Of a DNA stretch of 15,773 nt, positions 1 through 9,307 are shown piece by piece. This DNA is from Zelonia costaricensis (taxonomy: Eukaryota; Euglenozoa; Kinetoplastea; Trypanosomatida; Trypanosomatidae): positions 1 to 15,773 of the forward strand of contig JASAOO010002979.1 of the NCBI GenBank assembly GCA_030849075.1. Direction: 5' to 3'. The position numbers were made by a program, and so were the translations under genes. How positions within the stretch are numbered: position 1 is the stretch's first letter; each line of letters opens with the position of its first letter. A model generated the notes under the pieces. The model had not been told where the DNA came from, did not search any database, and worked only from the letters and a program-made list of their open reading frames with translations.

Positions 1-35
1 GAGGGGGGGGGCGGGGTAGTAGTAGTAGTAGGGGG
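1..35 (+). repeat. G-rich start with (TAG)5
   Basis: G runs at the window edge are followed by five TAG units at 17-31 and another G run. This is simple-sequence DNA. It is not the TTAGGG telomere repeat of kinetoplastids. Confidence 0.6.
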
Positions 36-1853
36 AGAAAAGCGGGGACGAAGAGGTGCTCAGGCGATTCGCTCAGTCGAGGCCGAGGCAGGCTCAACGG
101 CGCGGGTGATGGAAAACGACAATCACAAAAAAGGGCACGCCCAAACACAAAACGAGGAAAAAAGAAAACCGAAAGAGCAACTGTATAGAGAAAAAAGGGG
201 GAAGCGGACGCGAACGCCGGTGGTGTAGACGAGGAGTGGAGCGAGGAAGTGCGACAACGAGGCCTCGCAGTAGGTGCCACAGAAACAAGGGCAGAGAGGG
301 GGGGGGGTAGGTGATGGGGAGACACGGAGAGAGAGAGCGGACGAGTCAGTCAGTGCGCCGCTACACGTGGCACCAGCGCGGAGTACGTTCGGAGTTATCA
401 GAAAAACTGGTTGGGGTGGGGGGGGGGGGAGCACGGGAAAAGGGCGGGGGAGGAGGGGTATACAGAGGAGAGCGACCGTGTTAACTAAAACGGAAGTATG
501 GAGCAACAAGGAGGGCGAGAGGAGAAGGAGAAACGCAGACACACCCAAACACACACACACGGCAAACTGTTGAAGTTGCGTGAGCAAACACAGACAAAGA
601 AGAGAAGGCGAAACGGACCTGGAGTACACCTGGAGGCAGTCAGGAGGAAATGTGATATGGGCGCGTGTGTGTGAGAAAGAAAGGGCGTGTCCTTTCCACT
701 CGAAGTACGGCTGTCTTTCTCGTGCAGTCGTGAGTGTGCGTGCGTGAACACAAGAGAGGGGAGAGGGGCGTTGAGCAGTAAGAAAAGCGGGCCGCGTTGC
801 AGCCTTCACAGCTCACGTATGCGCTTCTAAACGCCGTGTTGTCAGCTTGTCAGTAAAAGGGGGAAAAAAGAAGCGATAAAGCTAAACGAAGGGATGTGAA
901 AGCGGAGGGCGGTCAAGGCAGAAAAAAAGGGGACGATCCAAGAGCACAATCGAAAGCAAAAGAAAAAAAACGAAAAGGAACAGGGTAGAAGCGAAGACTA
1001 GCGGTCAGAGGATGGGGAAGGGGTATGTGTGCGGCAGCGCGAGTATGGGCAAACAAAACAAAAAAACAACAGCACCAGACGGGCAAGTAGAGAAAAGCTG
1101 ACGGAAGTTCAAGAGAAACGAAAGCACCTCGGCAAGAAGCACGCGCCGGTGCGCTTGTGGGTCGCAGTAGTCGGTCGTATAGGGGTGCGTGGGTAGGAGT
1201 AGGCGTACCACCGCACTAGGATGAGGGGCAGAAGGGTGCGCACTCGCGAAGCTTGTACAAGATAGAAAAAACAAACAAACAGAAAATACGACGAAAACAG
1301 AAACAGAAAAAAAGAGAGGAGGAGGAGGGTATGAGCTTCTTTTGAAGGATGTGAGCGAAGCAAGAAGAGGAGTGACCGAGAGTGTGATGGAGGCGGCAGG
1401 TGGGTGAAGAAAGCAAAAGCTGGGATATGGGGAGCGGGCCGTCCTCGTCAGGAAAAAAGAAGACGTCTGCGACGTCCCTCAATATAGTCGCACCTGGAAA
1501 CTTGAAAAAAAAAAACACAAAGTCGCCTTCACCGCAGATACAGATACAGGTCAACACCTCGGGACGACGACCAGCACAAAAAAGTGAAGGAAAGGGGAGA
1601 GGCGACAAAGCACAGCGGGGGGGGGGTGGAGGCGATGAAGCGAACAGGAAAAGAAAACCCCCAAAACGGAGAGAAAGGGGAAGAGAGGGAGAAGACACAG
1701 ACTCGGCTACGTCGGCACACACACACAAGCACACACGCGAAGGTGTTGTTGGTCGTGCTCGATTAGATGCGCGCACACACCGAATAAAAAAGGCAGGTGG
1801 GAGGGAGTGACGAAACAGAAAGGCGGAAAAGCGATGGAGTGAAGTACACAGGA

Positions 1854-1880
1854 ACACACACACACACAGACACAGACACA
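1854..1880. repeat. (CA)n microsatellite
   Basis: About seven perfect CA units are followed by interrupted CAGACA units on the plus strand. On the sense (minus) strand this reads as GT repeats. Confidence 0.75.
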
Positions 1881-2446
1881 ACACCAAATTGAGGAGAGCA
1901 AATAGAGGAAAAAAGCAGGAAGCGAGCGGCCCGGGGACGCACACAAGAAAGGCCACAAGCAAAGCGAGGCTAGAGGGACACAGTGAACCGCCAACGAAAA
2001 GGGGGAGGGCTCCAACGCTGGGGGGAGAGGAGGAGAGGCAGGCCGAAAAGAAATAGGGAGAGGGGGCCGGGCGCAGGCGGAGGGGCTGTGGGAGCAGCAA
2101 GAATGCACCGGTGCCTCTGTTTGCTGGTTGTTTGCGACTGCGACGAGACGCGACGGATAGCAGCAACAACAAACAAGTACAAGGAGAAGGGGAAAAGGGG
2201 GAAAAGAAACCGCAACAGTCACAAAGATGGCAAGAGGCGCACAGGTGGAAGGCAAAAGTCAGGGGACAAGTGCACCGAGCGGTACGTCGGCACGGGGCGG
2301 AAGAGGGAAGGTGAACAGGCAAAGGGGTGGAAACAGGGAAAGGCAAGGGAAGAGGGAATTCAGCACGCGTAACACAATAAAAAGAGAGTGTATTGGGTTG
2401 TTGTTGACGTTGCTATATTCGCTTCTCCGTGCGAGCAGGTTTCCGG

Positions 2447-2489
2447 CGGGGAGGGCGGGGAGAGAAAGGGTGGGGTGGGGGGGGGGGGG
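2447..2489 (+). repeat. G-rich tract, potential G-quadruplex
   Basis: Several runs of three or more G are separated by one to six bases, and the tract ends in a run of 13 G (2477-2489). This fits the G3+N1-7 quadruplex pattern several times over. On the minus strand it is a C-rich tract, so any quadruplex would form on the DNA strand that is the template for minus-strand transcription. Folding is inferred from pattern only. Confidence 0.55.
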
Positions 2490-2989
2490 ACAAGCAAGTG
2501 CGCAAGAATGGAGAAGGCCGTATATACTTCGCTCTATGTAATCGCTTAGTGCGAAGGAAAGGGAGGAAACAAGGAGGGAGGTGAAGTGGGAGAGGGGAGA
2601 GAGATAAAACCTGTTTGAACTTGCGCACTCCTTCTAGCAGGCTGTGAAGACACGGGGAGGAGAGGAGAGGAGAGGGGAAGGCAGGGTGAGGTGGGGAAGG
2701 GAGTGCAGGGCGCAGTTTAGGAGAGAGAAAGGTGGGGGAGCGAGAGGGGGACGCCTGTATAGAAACGGCGAGGGGGGATGCCTGTGAAGTCGACTCCCGC
2801 CGGCGAACGTGTATCACGGGGAGCGGAGGGGTGTATGTGTGTGTGTGTTTGTTTGTGTGAGGGTGAGGGACGGGGTGCTCGCGGGTGCGTCTATCAGAGT
2901 TCTGGCCAGCCGCTGAGGAGACGGCGGTGCAACGGGTAAAGAGAAATGGAAGAAGGTGCAACGGGCAGGCAGGAGCAGACGCAAAGGGG

Positions 2990-3020
<31 letters not shown>

Positions 3021-3025
3021 ACACA
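2990..3025. repeat. (CA)n microsatellite
   Basis: About 12-13 uninterrupted CA units are followed by a GACACACACA continuation. This is one of the longest dinucleotide arrays in the window and a likely length-polymorphic site. Confidence 0.8.
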
Positions 3026-3566
3026 GGCAGGAGAGGGCGTGCTTTGAGACTTGTTCGGCGAGATGGTGGGGTTGTGTGGGAAATAGTACAAGAGATATGG
3101 AGTATGGAGGGCACACGCGCACACGCGCCGAGCGGCCTAATAAAGAGAAAGGAGAGAGAAGAGAGCGTGAAGGTAAACCCTCGGGGATGCGAGAAGTGAC
3201 ACTGCAGCAGCGGCGCGGGTAGGGGGATGGGCGGTTGAGGCGGGGAAAAAAGGCAACAAAAAAGAAGAAACACGGTCAGAAGAGACACAAGAAAAACTAA
3301 CAGCACAGGGTAAGAGGTGGGGAGGGAGGAAGTACAGAGAGGAGGGTGGTGAAGGCGGACGGTGAGCGATGTCCGAAATCCGAACTCAGTTGTAAACGCT
3401 GACGCACCGAGACGCACCAACACGCACGCACGCGCGGGGAGGTAATGGTACACGCTAATACGCACACCACAAGCACCCAAAGCACCTCCAAAACAAAAGA
3501 AAAGCAAACAGCAAAGTGGGAAGGGAGAGTAGGAGAGGGGGGGGGAGCAAGTGCACGCTTTGAAAG

Positions 3567-3589
3567 CACACACACACACACGCACACAC
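3567..3589. repeat. (CA)n microsatellite
   Basis: Seven CA units run into CGCACACAC. This is simple-sequence DNA within the gene-free tract. Confidence 0.7.
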
Positions 3590-5096
3590 CCGCGTACGCA
3601 CAGACACGAAGGAGAAAAAAATGAAACTGTAAGAGCACAAAAAAAACCCAGTAAACAGCAACACAGAAAAGACCGAAGACGAAGTGAAACAGTAGCTTGG
3701 GATCAGTCGAAAGAAAAATAAAAGAAGAGAAGGGAAGGAGGGGAGGTGACGAAGATGGAAAGGGAACGTTGCTCAAACAACACGTCGAGAAACCATCACC
3801 AAAAAAAAAAAAAAGAAGTTACGGAGGCACACCAACACACCCGCAAAGTACGAAACACACCAACACGCGGAAAGGGGAAGAGGGTTTGGGAAAGCGGCTG
3901 GGGGGAAGGCGGAGCAGCAGCCAGATGGAGAGGGAAAAGGCACCCACAAAGCGAAAAAAGAAAAAAAATGACAGCACACGCACAAAGGAAGCGAGGAAGC
4001 TCCTCGCGGGATGACGGAAGGGGAAGAGGGAGAAAAGAAATCAATCGCGAAAGCGACGTGCAATAGCGGGGTGGGGGAGAGACGGCGCTGAGGTGAGATG
4101 GAGAGTGAGGGGGAAAGGGGGAGGCTACTGAGACGCACAAACAGCAGAAGGGGAGAAAGAAAGCAAAAAGCAAAAAGAAGAAGAACAGCGAACAGCAAAC
4201 AACGAACAGAAGAGGGGGAGTAGTGAATGACAACAACAAAGGAGAAGGAAAAAAAAGAGAACTGGAGTGATGGAGTCAAGGAGGGGCAAGTGGGGGGGGG
4301 TAGGCAAAAGGGTAAGAGAAGACAGACAGCGCGGAAACGGGTGAGGGGGGCGGGGGCGGCGGAAGGGGGGAGAGGGGAGGAGAGACGAACACGAGATAAA
4401 AACAACACAAAACTGGAGAGAGAGGGGAGAAGGGAGGCAGGGAGGGGGGAGAGAAGGGTCAACGACGTTCCGCGCTTTGTTGTGATTTATGTGCTTTGCG
4501 AACGGGAAAGGCACGGGTGGAGGGAGGGGGACGGAAAGGAGGAAGGAATCGAAAGGCAGCAGCAGTGGAAAAAGGAGCGACAAGCCACGGGAAAGGGCAG
4601 CGAGGGGCCACGGCGGAGAAGAAGAGTCGGTAGCGGTAACGCTAATGAAAAGGGAAGCGGAAAAGAAAGCACAGCGGGGTGTGTGGAATAGAGAGAAAGA
4701 CCGCTGGACTGTGTAGACGGAGGAGTGCTGACGGGAAGGGTGGGGGTGGAAACACGATGCGACAAGTAGGCCAGCCAGCAACGCCGCTGCACTAGGTGAG
4801 CAACAAGACGCACAAGCGCACGAGGAGGGTGGGGCGGGGCACGAGAGGCTACAAGAAGGGGGGGTTGTAGGGCGTGAGCAGACGAACGCCTGCCTTGTCA
4901 ATCCCAAAGCCGAATAAGAAAGAAAAAAGAGAAACCGACAGAGAAGTGGGCTAGAGAATGACCGAGACCTGCTGTTGTACCTGTTGTTCCGCGCTGTTTG
5001 ACGGCTTCGGCCCTTCGCTCCTTCCTTTTTTTCTCGATTCACTCCCTTCTCGGTTCGTTCGACCTTTTGCAAGTGGCCAACGACGAACTGTCCACC

Positions 5097-5178
5097 TTTC
5101 TCTTTTTTTTTTTCGCGGCGATGCGCGTGATCGCCCCTCCCCGATGGACGTGCGTCGTGAAAAAAACAAAAAGAGAGA
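5097..5178. repeat. Imperfect inverted repeat with nested hairpins
   Basis: A left arm of pyrimidines (5097-5114, with 11 T in a row) can pair with a purine right arm (5159-5178). It needs one mismatch (C5167) and a two-base bulge. Inside the loop are two smaller perfect inverted repeats: GGCGAT (5117-5122) with ATCGCC (5130-5135), and GACG (5147-5150) with CGTC (5153-5156). The structure lies in the only stretch of the left half where the plus strand is pyrimidine-rich. Function is unknown. It could be chance pairing of simple tracts, but the nested GC stems are not simple sequence. Confidence 0.45.
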
Positions 5179-5504
5179 TAGAGAGAGAGAAGAAGAAGAA
5201 GAAAAAGAAGAGTGTAAATAACCGCGTGTAGGGTTTGTGTGTGCGCGCGTGTGTGTGTAAGTCTTCTTTGCGTGTTTGTTTGGTTGATGCGACTTGCTTT
5301 GTGCGTTTGGGTGATGACGGGACGACGGTCGTGGAGCAGCGGGTGAAGGAGGAGTGGAATGGGAGGAGGGCGGAAGCGGAAATGGGGGTGGTGGGGGGTG
5401 GGGTGAAGGCGTAAAATGGGGTCCTCGACGCGTGCGCTTCTTATAGCTTCTTTTGCTCTTCTTATCTGCGAGGTGACAAGCGCGATGCGTGATGGGGTGG
5501 GTGT

Positions 5505-5518
5505 GGGGGGGGGGGGGG
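5505..5518 (+). repeat. Poly-G run of 14
   Basis: An uninterrupted run of 14 G is preceded by GGGG and GGG runs. It may form a G-quadruplex and is prone to length error in sequencing. Confidence 0.7.
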
Positions 5519-5631
5519 AGATGGGGGAGGAGACGAAGAAAAAAAGCCGATTGGGGTTGTGTGTGAGTGCGAGTGCGTGTGTGTGGATGTATGGGTTGTG
5601 AACAGTCGCAGATAGCGCCGTGATTGCACAG

Positions 5632-5658
5632 GTGTCACACCCCAAGACGGCGTGACAC
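5632..5658. repeat. Short perfect hairpin in the probable BBS4 3' UTR
   Basis: GTGTCAC (5632-5638) and GTGACAC (5652-5658) form a perfect 7-bp stem. A further CC/GG pair (5642-5643 with 5649-5650) closes a 5-nt loop. It lies about 740 nt downstream of the BBS4 stop on the transcribed strand. No known regulatory element is recognised. Confidence 0.4.
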
Positions 5659-6318
5659 ACAACAAAAGCGGAGGGAGGGGACAAGCGGCAGACAGGACGA
5701 GGGATAAGGGATGGGTGATAGCGGTGCTGGCTAGGCTTGTGGCGAGGCACGTGAAGGCGCACATAATCGAAGAGGGTGGGCCGCTTGCCTCAACGGAGGT
5801 GCAGCAGGACAGAGACGATGTGCTTCGCATCACTGCATACCCAACCCCCCTCCCCCTCCCACCGATGATCGTGAAGTGGTGAGGGGGTGGTGCTTGGTTT
5901 GCAGACTTGTGAGGGGGGGGGGTCGCGTCGATACTGTGCGCACACGGGAGCACCACCCCCGGCGTGGTTACAAAGCGGCTGTGCCACAAAATACCCGCGC
6001 TGCAGGTGAAGTCCTGCGTCGATACACTCTTTCCTTGTCACAATTCCAACTGCCTCACAGTGCTGTGAAGAGTGGGGAGAGGCAAAAAAAAAAAAAAGGG
6101 TGTGCGCAGGGGGATGCGCTTCAACGCCGCCGTCAGCGGGCGTCGGCCACCGAACAACAGCAACAGCAAAAAAAAAAAGGAGCAGCCCACAAAGTGCTGC
6201 GTGCGATTCGCAGAAACATGTACACACAGACTGGCGGAAAGGCCTACACCAGCGCTGCGTTGCCAGTGCATTTCCATTTCCCACTTTGCAAACCGCACGT
6301 CAACGTCGCACCTGCACG

Positions 6319-6349
6319 TACACACACACACACACATACACACACACAC
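6319..6349. repeat. (CA)n microsatellite just downstream of BBS4
   Basis: Two CA blocks are interrupted by one TA. The array begins about 50 nt past the BBS4 stop on the sense strand, where it reads as UG repeats in the mRNA. It is therefore very probably inside the BBS4 3' UTR. Confidence 0.7.
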
Positions 6350-6396
6350 GCTCATGTGCACTCACGCGCTGACCACAAGCACGGCCGTTGCACTTG

Positions 6397-7941
6397 TCAT
6401 GCTTCTCCTTCGTTGTCGGAGTCCGGCGGCGGTGCTGTGGCGGTACCGTTATTGTCACCGTAGCCGCCGGCGCTCTCCGTCGGCGCGGCGGCCTGCTCCG
6501 CGTCCTCCACCGCGTTTGATGCGGGAAAGAGACGCGGCTGTGGCGGCGGCTCCAGCAGGTCGGCCATCTGCCGCACCACACCAGGGATCAGCATCGACTG
6601 CTCGCGGCGCTGCTCCGGCGTGAGGCGGGTCCACACCGCCCGGAACACGCGAAACTTCGCGTCTGCATCCCGCACGGCGCCGCCCTTGTACAGCGTCACG
6701 GCATAGTTGAGGTACACAAGGAAGTCGTCCTGCATCGTCAGCGCCCGCTCGTAGGCGCGGCACGCGTTGGGGAGGTCGTTCATCTCGCCGAGGCAGATGC
6801 CCAGCAGCATGTAGGCCGGCGCGTAGTCAGCGTTGAGGCGCACCGCGGCGTTCAGGCACTGCAAGGCGGAGCAGTAGCGCCCAATCATTAAGAAGACGAC
6901 GCCGAGGTTGTAGTGGCCGATCCAATCGAACGGACACAGAAAAACGGACTTCCGCAAGCACGCCACCGCTGCGTAGGTCATGCGCTTGCCGATGAAGCAC
7001 GCCCCGATGTTGTTCCAAACCTGCGACGCGTCCGGCTGCTGCGCAATCACAATGCGGTACTTGGTAAGCGCCACGTCGTAGTCGCCACTGTCCTGGATAA
7101 TGCTCGAGGCGGCGACGAGCGCGTTGACGTGCGTGGGGTTGATGGTGAGACAGCGGCCGAGGTAGTCGAAGGCCGCGCCGGGGTTGCCGCGCTGAAGGTG
7201 GAGGTGGCCGAGCAGCGCCAGCAGGTCTGGGTTGCTCGGCGACACGGTTACGGCCTCCTCGTACACCTGCAGCGCCGTCTCGAAGTCCTGCGCAAGCAGC
7301 GCCGCCTTGCCGAGCTGCAGATACGCGCAGTCGTGCCGGTGAATGGCGATGGACTGCAGGAAGGCGTCCATGGCACCCCGGTAGTTGCGCCGGTAGAGGT
7401 GGCAGAGACCGATGTTGTAGTCGATCTCCCAGTCCGCGCTGAGTCCCTTGATCGCGCGGATGTTCGCCGCCTCCTGAAAGGTGCGGATGGCCTCCTCGTG
7501 ACGGCCGAGCAAGTGCAGGGCGCGGCCCAGCTGTGTGCGTGTTGCGGCGTTCTCCGGGCTGATCAGGACGGCGGTCTGCAGCAGCTCCAGCGACTCCGAT
7601 AGCGCCCCCTCCAGCCGCTTCAGCAGCCCCTTCACATAGAGCGCGTACTCGCACGTGCCCTCCGTCTCGCGCAGCTGCGCCTCGATCACCTGCAGACAGT
7701 TGCTGTACTCCTGCCGCACGTATAGAATGTGAATAAGCCAGTTGCGCCGCTCCCGCACCGACTGCAGCTCCTGCGTGAGCTTCTGCTGCGCGTTGGCCGC
7801 GGTGGCCGAGGCGCTGGTGCCCTCACCGCCGCGGTTGGCCGAGGTCGACGAGGCGGCGACGGCGGCACCGATGCCGTTGCCGCTGCCGCTAGCCGTGAGC
7901 GGTGCGGCAGAGGGCTGCCCGCGCCGCGTGACGGTCTGCAT
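6397..7941 (-). CDS. BBS4: Bardet-Biedl syndrome 4 protein (BBS4), BBSome TPR subunit
   Basis: The product is 514 aa, close to the usual BBS4 length of about 520. BBS4 is a subunit of the BBSome, the coat-like complex at the base of the cilium or flagellum that moves membrane proteins with intraflagellar transport. After a low-complexity Ala/Ser/Thr/Gly N-terminus (residues 1-60) comes the family signature RRNWLIHILY (about 65-74). About ten tandem TPR-type helix pairs follow, roughly 97-434, in ~34-residue steps. Blocks typical of BBS4 are CEYALYV (97-103), HDCAYLQLGK (203-212), GDYDVALTKYR (286-296), WNNIGACFIGK (309-319) and PFDW..HYNLG (337-347). The C-terminus is Pro/Ala-rich and acidic (DSDNEGEA). 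The ATG at 7941 was chosen because a pyrimidine tract and AG lie only about 13 nt upstream; the frame stays open to 8262 but would run back through the splice signal. No frameshift or missing block was seen. Identity is from motif recognition, not a search. Confidence 0.93.
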   Translation of the reverse strand: MQTVTRRGQPSAAPLTASGSGNGIGAAVAASSTSANRGGEGTSASATAANAQQKLTQELQSVRERRNWLIHILYVRQEYSNCLQVIEAQLRETEGTCEYALYVKGLLKRLEGALSESLELLQTAVLISPENAATRTQLGRALHLLGRHEEAIRTFQEAANIRAIKGLSADWEIDYNIGLCHLYRRNYRGAMDAFLQSIAIHRHDCAYLQLGKAALLAQDFETALQVYEEAVTVSPSNPDLLALLGHLHLQRGNPGAAFDYLGRCLTINPTHVNALVAASSIIQDSGDYDVALTKYRIVIAQQPDASQVWNNIGACFIGKRMTYAAVACLRKSVFLCPFDWIGHYNLGVVFLMIGRYCSALQCLNAAVRLNADYAPAYMLLGICLGEMNDLPNACRAYERALTMQDDFLVYLNYAVTLYKGGAVRDADAKFRVFRAVWTRLTPEQRREQSMLIPGVVRQMADLLEPPPQPRLFPASNAVEDAEQAAAPTESAGGYGDNNGTATAPPPDSDNEGEA

Positions 7942-7954
7942 TCTTGACAGCACT

Positions 7955-8018
7955 CTGTGTTCCGCGATAAGGAGAGGGGGAGGAGGGGGGGTTAAGAGGA
8001 GAAACAGGGCGGGAGGGG
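7955..8018 (-). promoter_or_regulatory. Predicted trans-splice acceptor region of BBS4
   Basis: On the minus strand a C/T-rich tract (about 8018-7967) is followed by the first AG at 7956-7955 in the context ACACAG. That would leave a very short 5' UTR of about 13 nt before the ATG at 7941, with no upstream ATG. A second AG lies at 7954-7953. Prediction rests on the known pyrimidine-tract plus first-AG rule of trypanosomatids. Confidence 0.55.
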
Positions 8019-8188
8019 CGAGCGACGGGACTGGTACAGCAGCAGTTCTGAGGGTGTCAGAGTGGGAGGGACGGGAGAGGGAAGGGGCCTTCTCCCCGCT
8101 GCGGCGGGCACAACTCCAGGTGAAGAGCAGCAGACTACGCCACAGCGACAAGAAGATGAGAGGGGAGGGGGGGGTATGTACAGGTTGA

Positions 8189-8200
8189 GGGGGGGGGGGG
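8189..8200 (+). repeat. Poly-G run of 12
   Basis: Uninterrupted G run about 250 nt upstream of the BBS4 start. It reads as poly-C on the transcribed strand. Confidence 0.6.
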
Positions 8201-8309
8201 AGCGCGGCTGTGGTTTGGGAGTGCGCGCGAGCACAGTGCACGTGCCCGATCGCCTTGTACACGAAAAGGAGGTGAGTTTGGGCGCCTCTCTACTGAGGAG
8301 CCTCGAAGC

Positions 8310-8994
8310 GGATGGGTGGCACTGTGCCGCCACGGGTGACGGAGATGAGCGAGACAGTGGGGATGGAGGAAGCGTATGAATGAAGGAGAGGAAGGGCGTG
8401 GTTAGAGACCGGGATGTCGAGTGCACCGTCATACACCGTGAGCGCGGTTTAGTTCACTTCGACCGTACCTTCATGAGGCGGCGCGCAAGAGCAGTGCGCC
8501 AGCCTACCCCCTTCGCCCCTGTCACTCTGGCTCCTGCGCTGCTGCGATTCGCGTGGCGACTGGCCAAAGCGCAGGGAGGGAGGGAAGAGGGAGGCGGTTG
8601 AGAAGTGTCAGCATCGTGTCCCGTGGTGACGGTGTGCGGCGTTCTGTGCGTNGGATGGGTCGCACTGTGCCGCCACGGGTGACGGAGATGAGCGAGACAG
8701 TGGGGATGGAGGAAGCGTATGAATGAGGGAGAGGAAGGGCGTGGTGAGAGACCGGGATGTCGAGTGCACCGTCATACACCGTGAGCGCGGTGTAGTTCAC
8801 TTCGACCGTACCTTCATGAGGCGGCGCACAAGAGCAGTGCGCCAGCCTACCCCCTTCGCCCCTGTCACTCTGGCTCCTGCGCTGCTGCGATTCGCGTGGC
8901 GACTGGCCAAAGCGCAGGGAGGGAGGGAAGAGGGAGGCGGTTGAGAAGTGTCAGCATCGTGTCCCGTGGTGACGGTGTGCGGCGTTCTGTGCGT
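8310..8994. repeat. Tandem duplication, period 343 bp, two copies split by an N
   Basis: Copy 1 spans 8310-8651 and copy 2 spans 8653-8994. They align without gaps and differ at about five positions: G8319/C8662, a K/R-type A/G change near 8384/8727, T/G in GTGGTTAG versus GTGGTGAG, T/G in GCGGTTTAG versus GCGGTGTAG, and G/A in GGCGCGCA versus GGCGCACA. Divergence is about 1.5 percent. The single unresolved base N8652 sits exactly at the junction. Each copy carries the same 73-codon plus-strand frame, but three of its four inner differences change the amino acid, so it does not look selected as protein. The duplication lies in the probable 3' UTR of the Get4-like gene. It may be a real duplication, a retroposon-derived (SIDER-like) element, or contig ends joined without merging. 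Confidence 0.9.
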
Positions 8995-9281
8995 GCGTGT
9001 GCTCCAGTGGATGTCGGAGGGGTGGGTGGGTGAGGCCAGAAGGAAACGCAATCAAAGCCACGCAAAGACAGAGGCGGACAGGCGAAGACACAACACAAAC
9101 GAGAAAAGATCAAGCACACATCACATCGCACAAGTGCACAACAGAGGATGGAAGCACAACCTGTCAGAAGCACAGAAGCCATGCATGAGCAGCGGAGGCA
9201 CGCGCATGCCTGTGCTCAAGCGTAAATAAAAGGGAGGAGGGAAAGGTGAGGGGGAAGGGGGGGGGGAGCTCTCCGACCATT

Positions 9282-9307
9282 CAGTACACAGGGTACTGTG
9301 TGCACTG
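9282..9307. repeat. Hairpin just downstream of the Get4-like stop codon
   Basis: CAGTACACAG (9282-9291) pairs with CTGTGTGCACTG (9296-9307) around a GGTA loop, with a two-base bulge. It starts about 90 nt past the stop codon on the transcribed strand. It is a possible 3' UTR structure, with no recognised family. Confidence 0.4.

Larger units (their letters stand above)
1..6396. other. 6.4-kb gene-free tract downstream of BBS4
   Basis: No believable protein-coding gene was found on either strand. The plus strand is strongly purine-rich for most of the length, with G runs, A runs and (CA)n, so the minus strand is pyrimidine-rich. That is the polarity seen in intergenic DNA of minus-strand trypanosomatid transcription units. 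Several long open frames exist on the minus strand (for example 1216-2346, 2413-3585 and 4125-5762). Their translations are Ser/Pro/Leu/Phe/Cys repeats made by CT-rich and GT-rich tracts, with no domain I recognise. The part next to BBS4 (about 5600-6396) has more mixed composition and is probably BBS4 3' UTR. I saw no tRNA or rRNA. The left part may hold the 5' flank of a further minus-strand gene outside the window, or be a transcription-unit boundary. The sequence alone cannot decide. Confidence 0.6.

Noticed and set aside
2105..2114. Perfect 10-bp palindrome GCACCGGTGC
   Set aside because: A single short palindrome in low-complexity DNA with no partner or context. Expected by chance in this length.
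1216..2346. 376-codon open frame on the minus strand
   Set aside because: Cys/Ser/Pro/Leu low complexity throughout. A short mixed stretch near 1430-1560 matches no family I know.
2413..3585. 390-codon open frame on the minus strand
   Set aside because: It includes Cys-Val repeats from a GT array and long Ser/Pro/Leu runs. There is no protein-like block structure.
5030..5090. Possible tRNA B-box-like sequence (GGTTCGTTCGACC)
   Set aside because: It lacks a matching A box, an acceptor stem and cloverleaf pairing. It resembles the T-loop consensus only in part.
5416..5601. Short plus-strand frame beginning with a signal-peptide-like hydrophobic segment
   Set aside because: The rest is a poly-G translation and simple sequence. 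It is on the strand opposite to the array and has no splice-acceptor evidence.
4125..5762. 545-codon open frame on the minus strand
   Set aside because: The translation is a patchwork of His/Thr/Pro, Leu/Ser/Phe and Lys/Glu runs made by simple-sequence DNA, with no domain. Low stop frequency is expected in CT-rich sequence.
6913..7602. 229-codon plus-strand frame
   Set aside because: Antisense shadow of BBS4.
7942..8262. N-terminal extension of BBS4 (107 codons)
   Set aside because: It crosses the predicted pyrimidine tract and splice AG, is Pro/Ser/Leu-rich, and would make the protein much longer than BBS4 family members.
8380..8601. 73-codon plus-strand frame, repeated at 8723-8944
   Set aside because: It is kept in both copies only because the DNA is 98-99 percent identical. 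Three of four differences change the residue, it is antisense to the transcribed strand, and the start has no splice signal.
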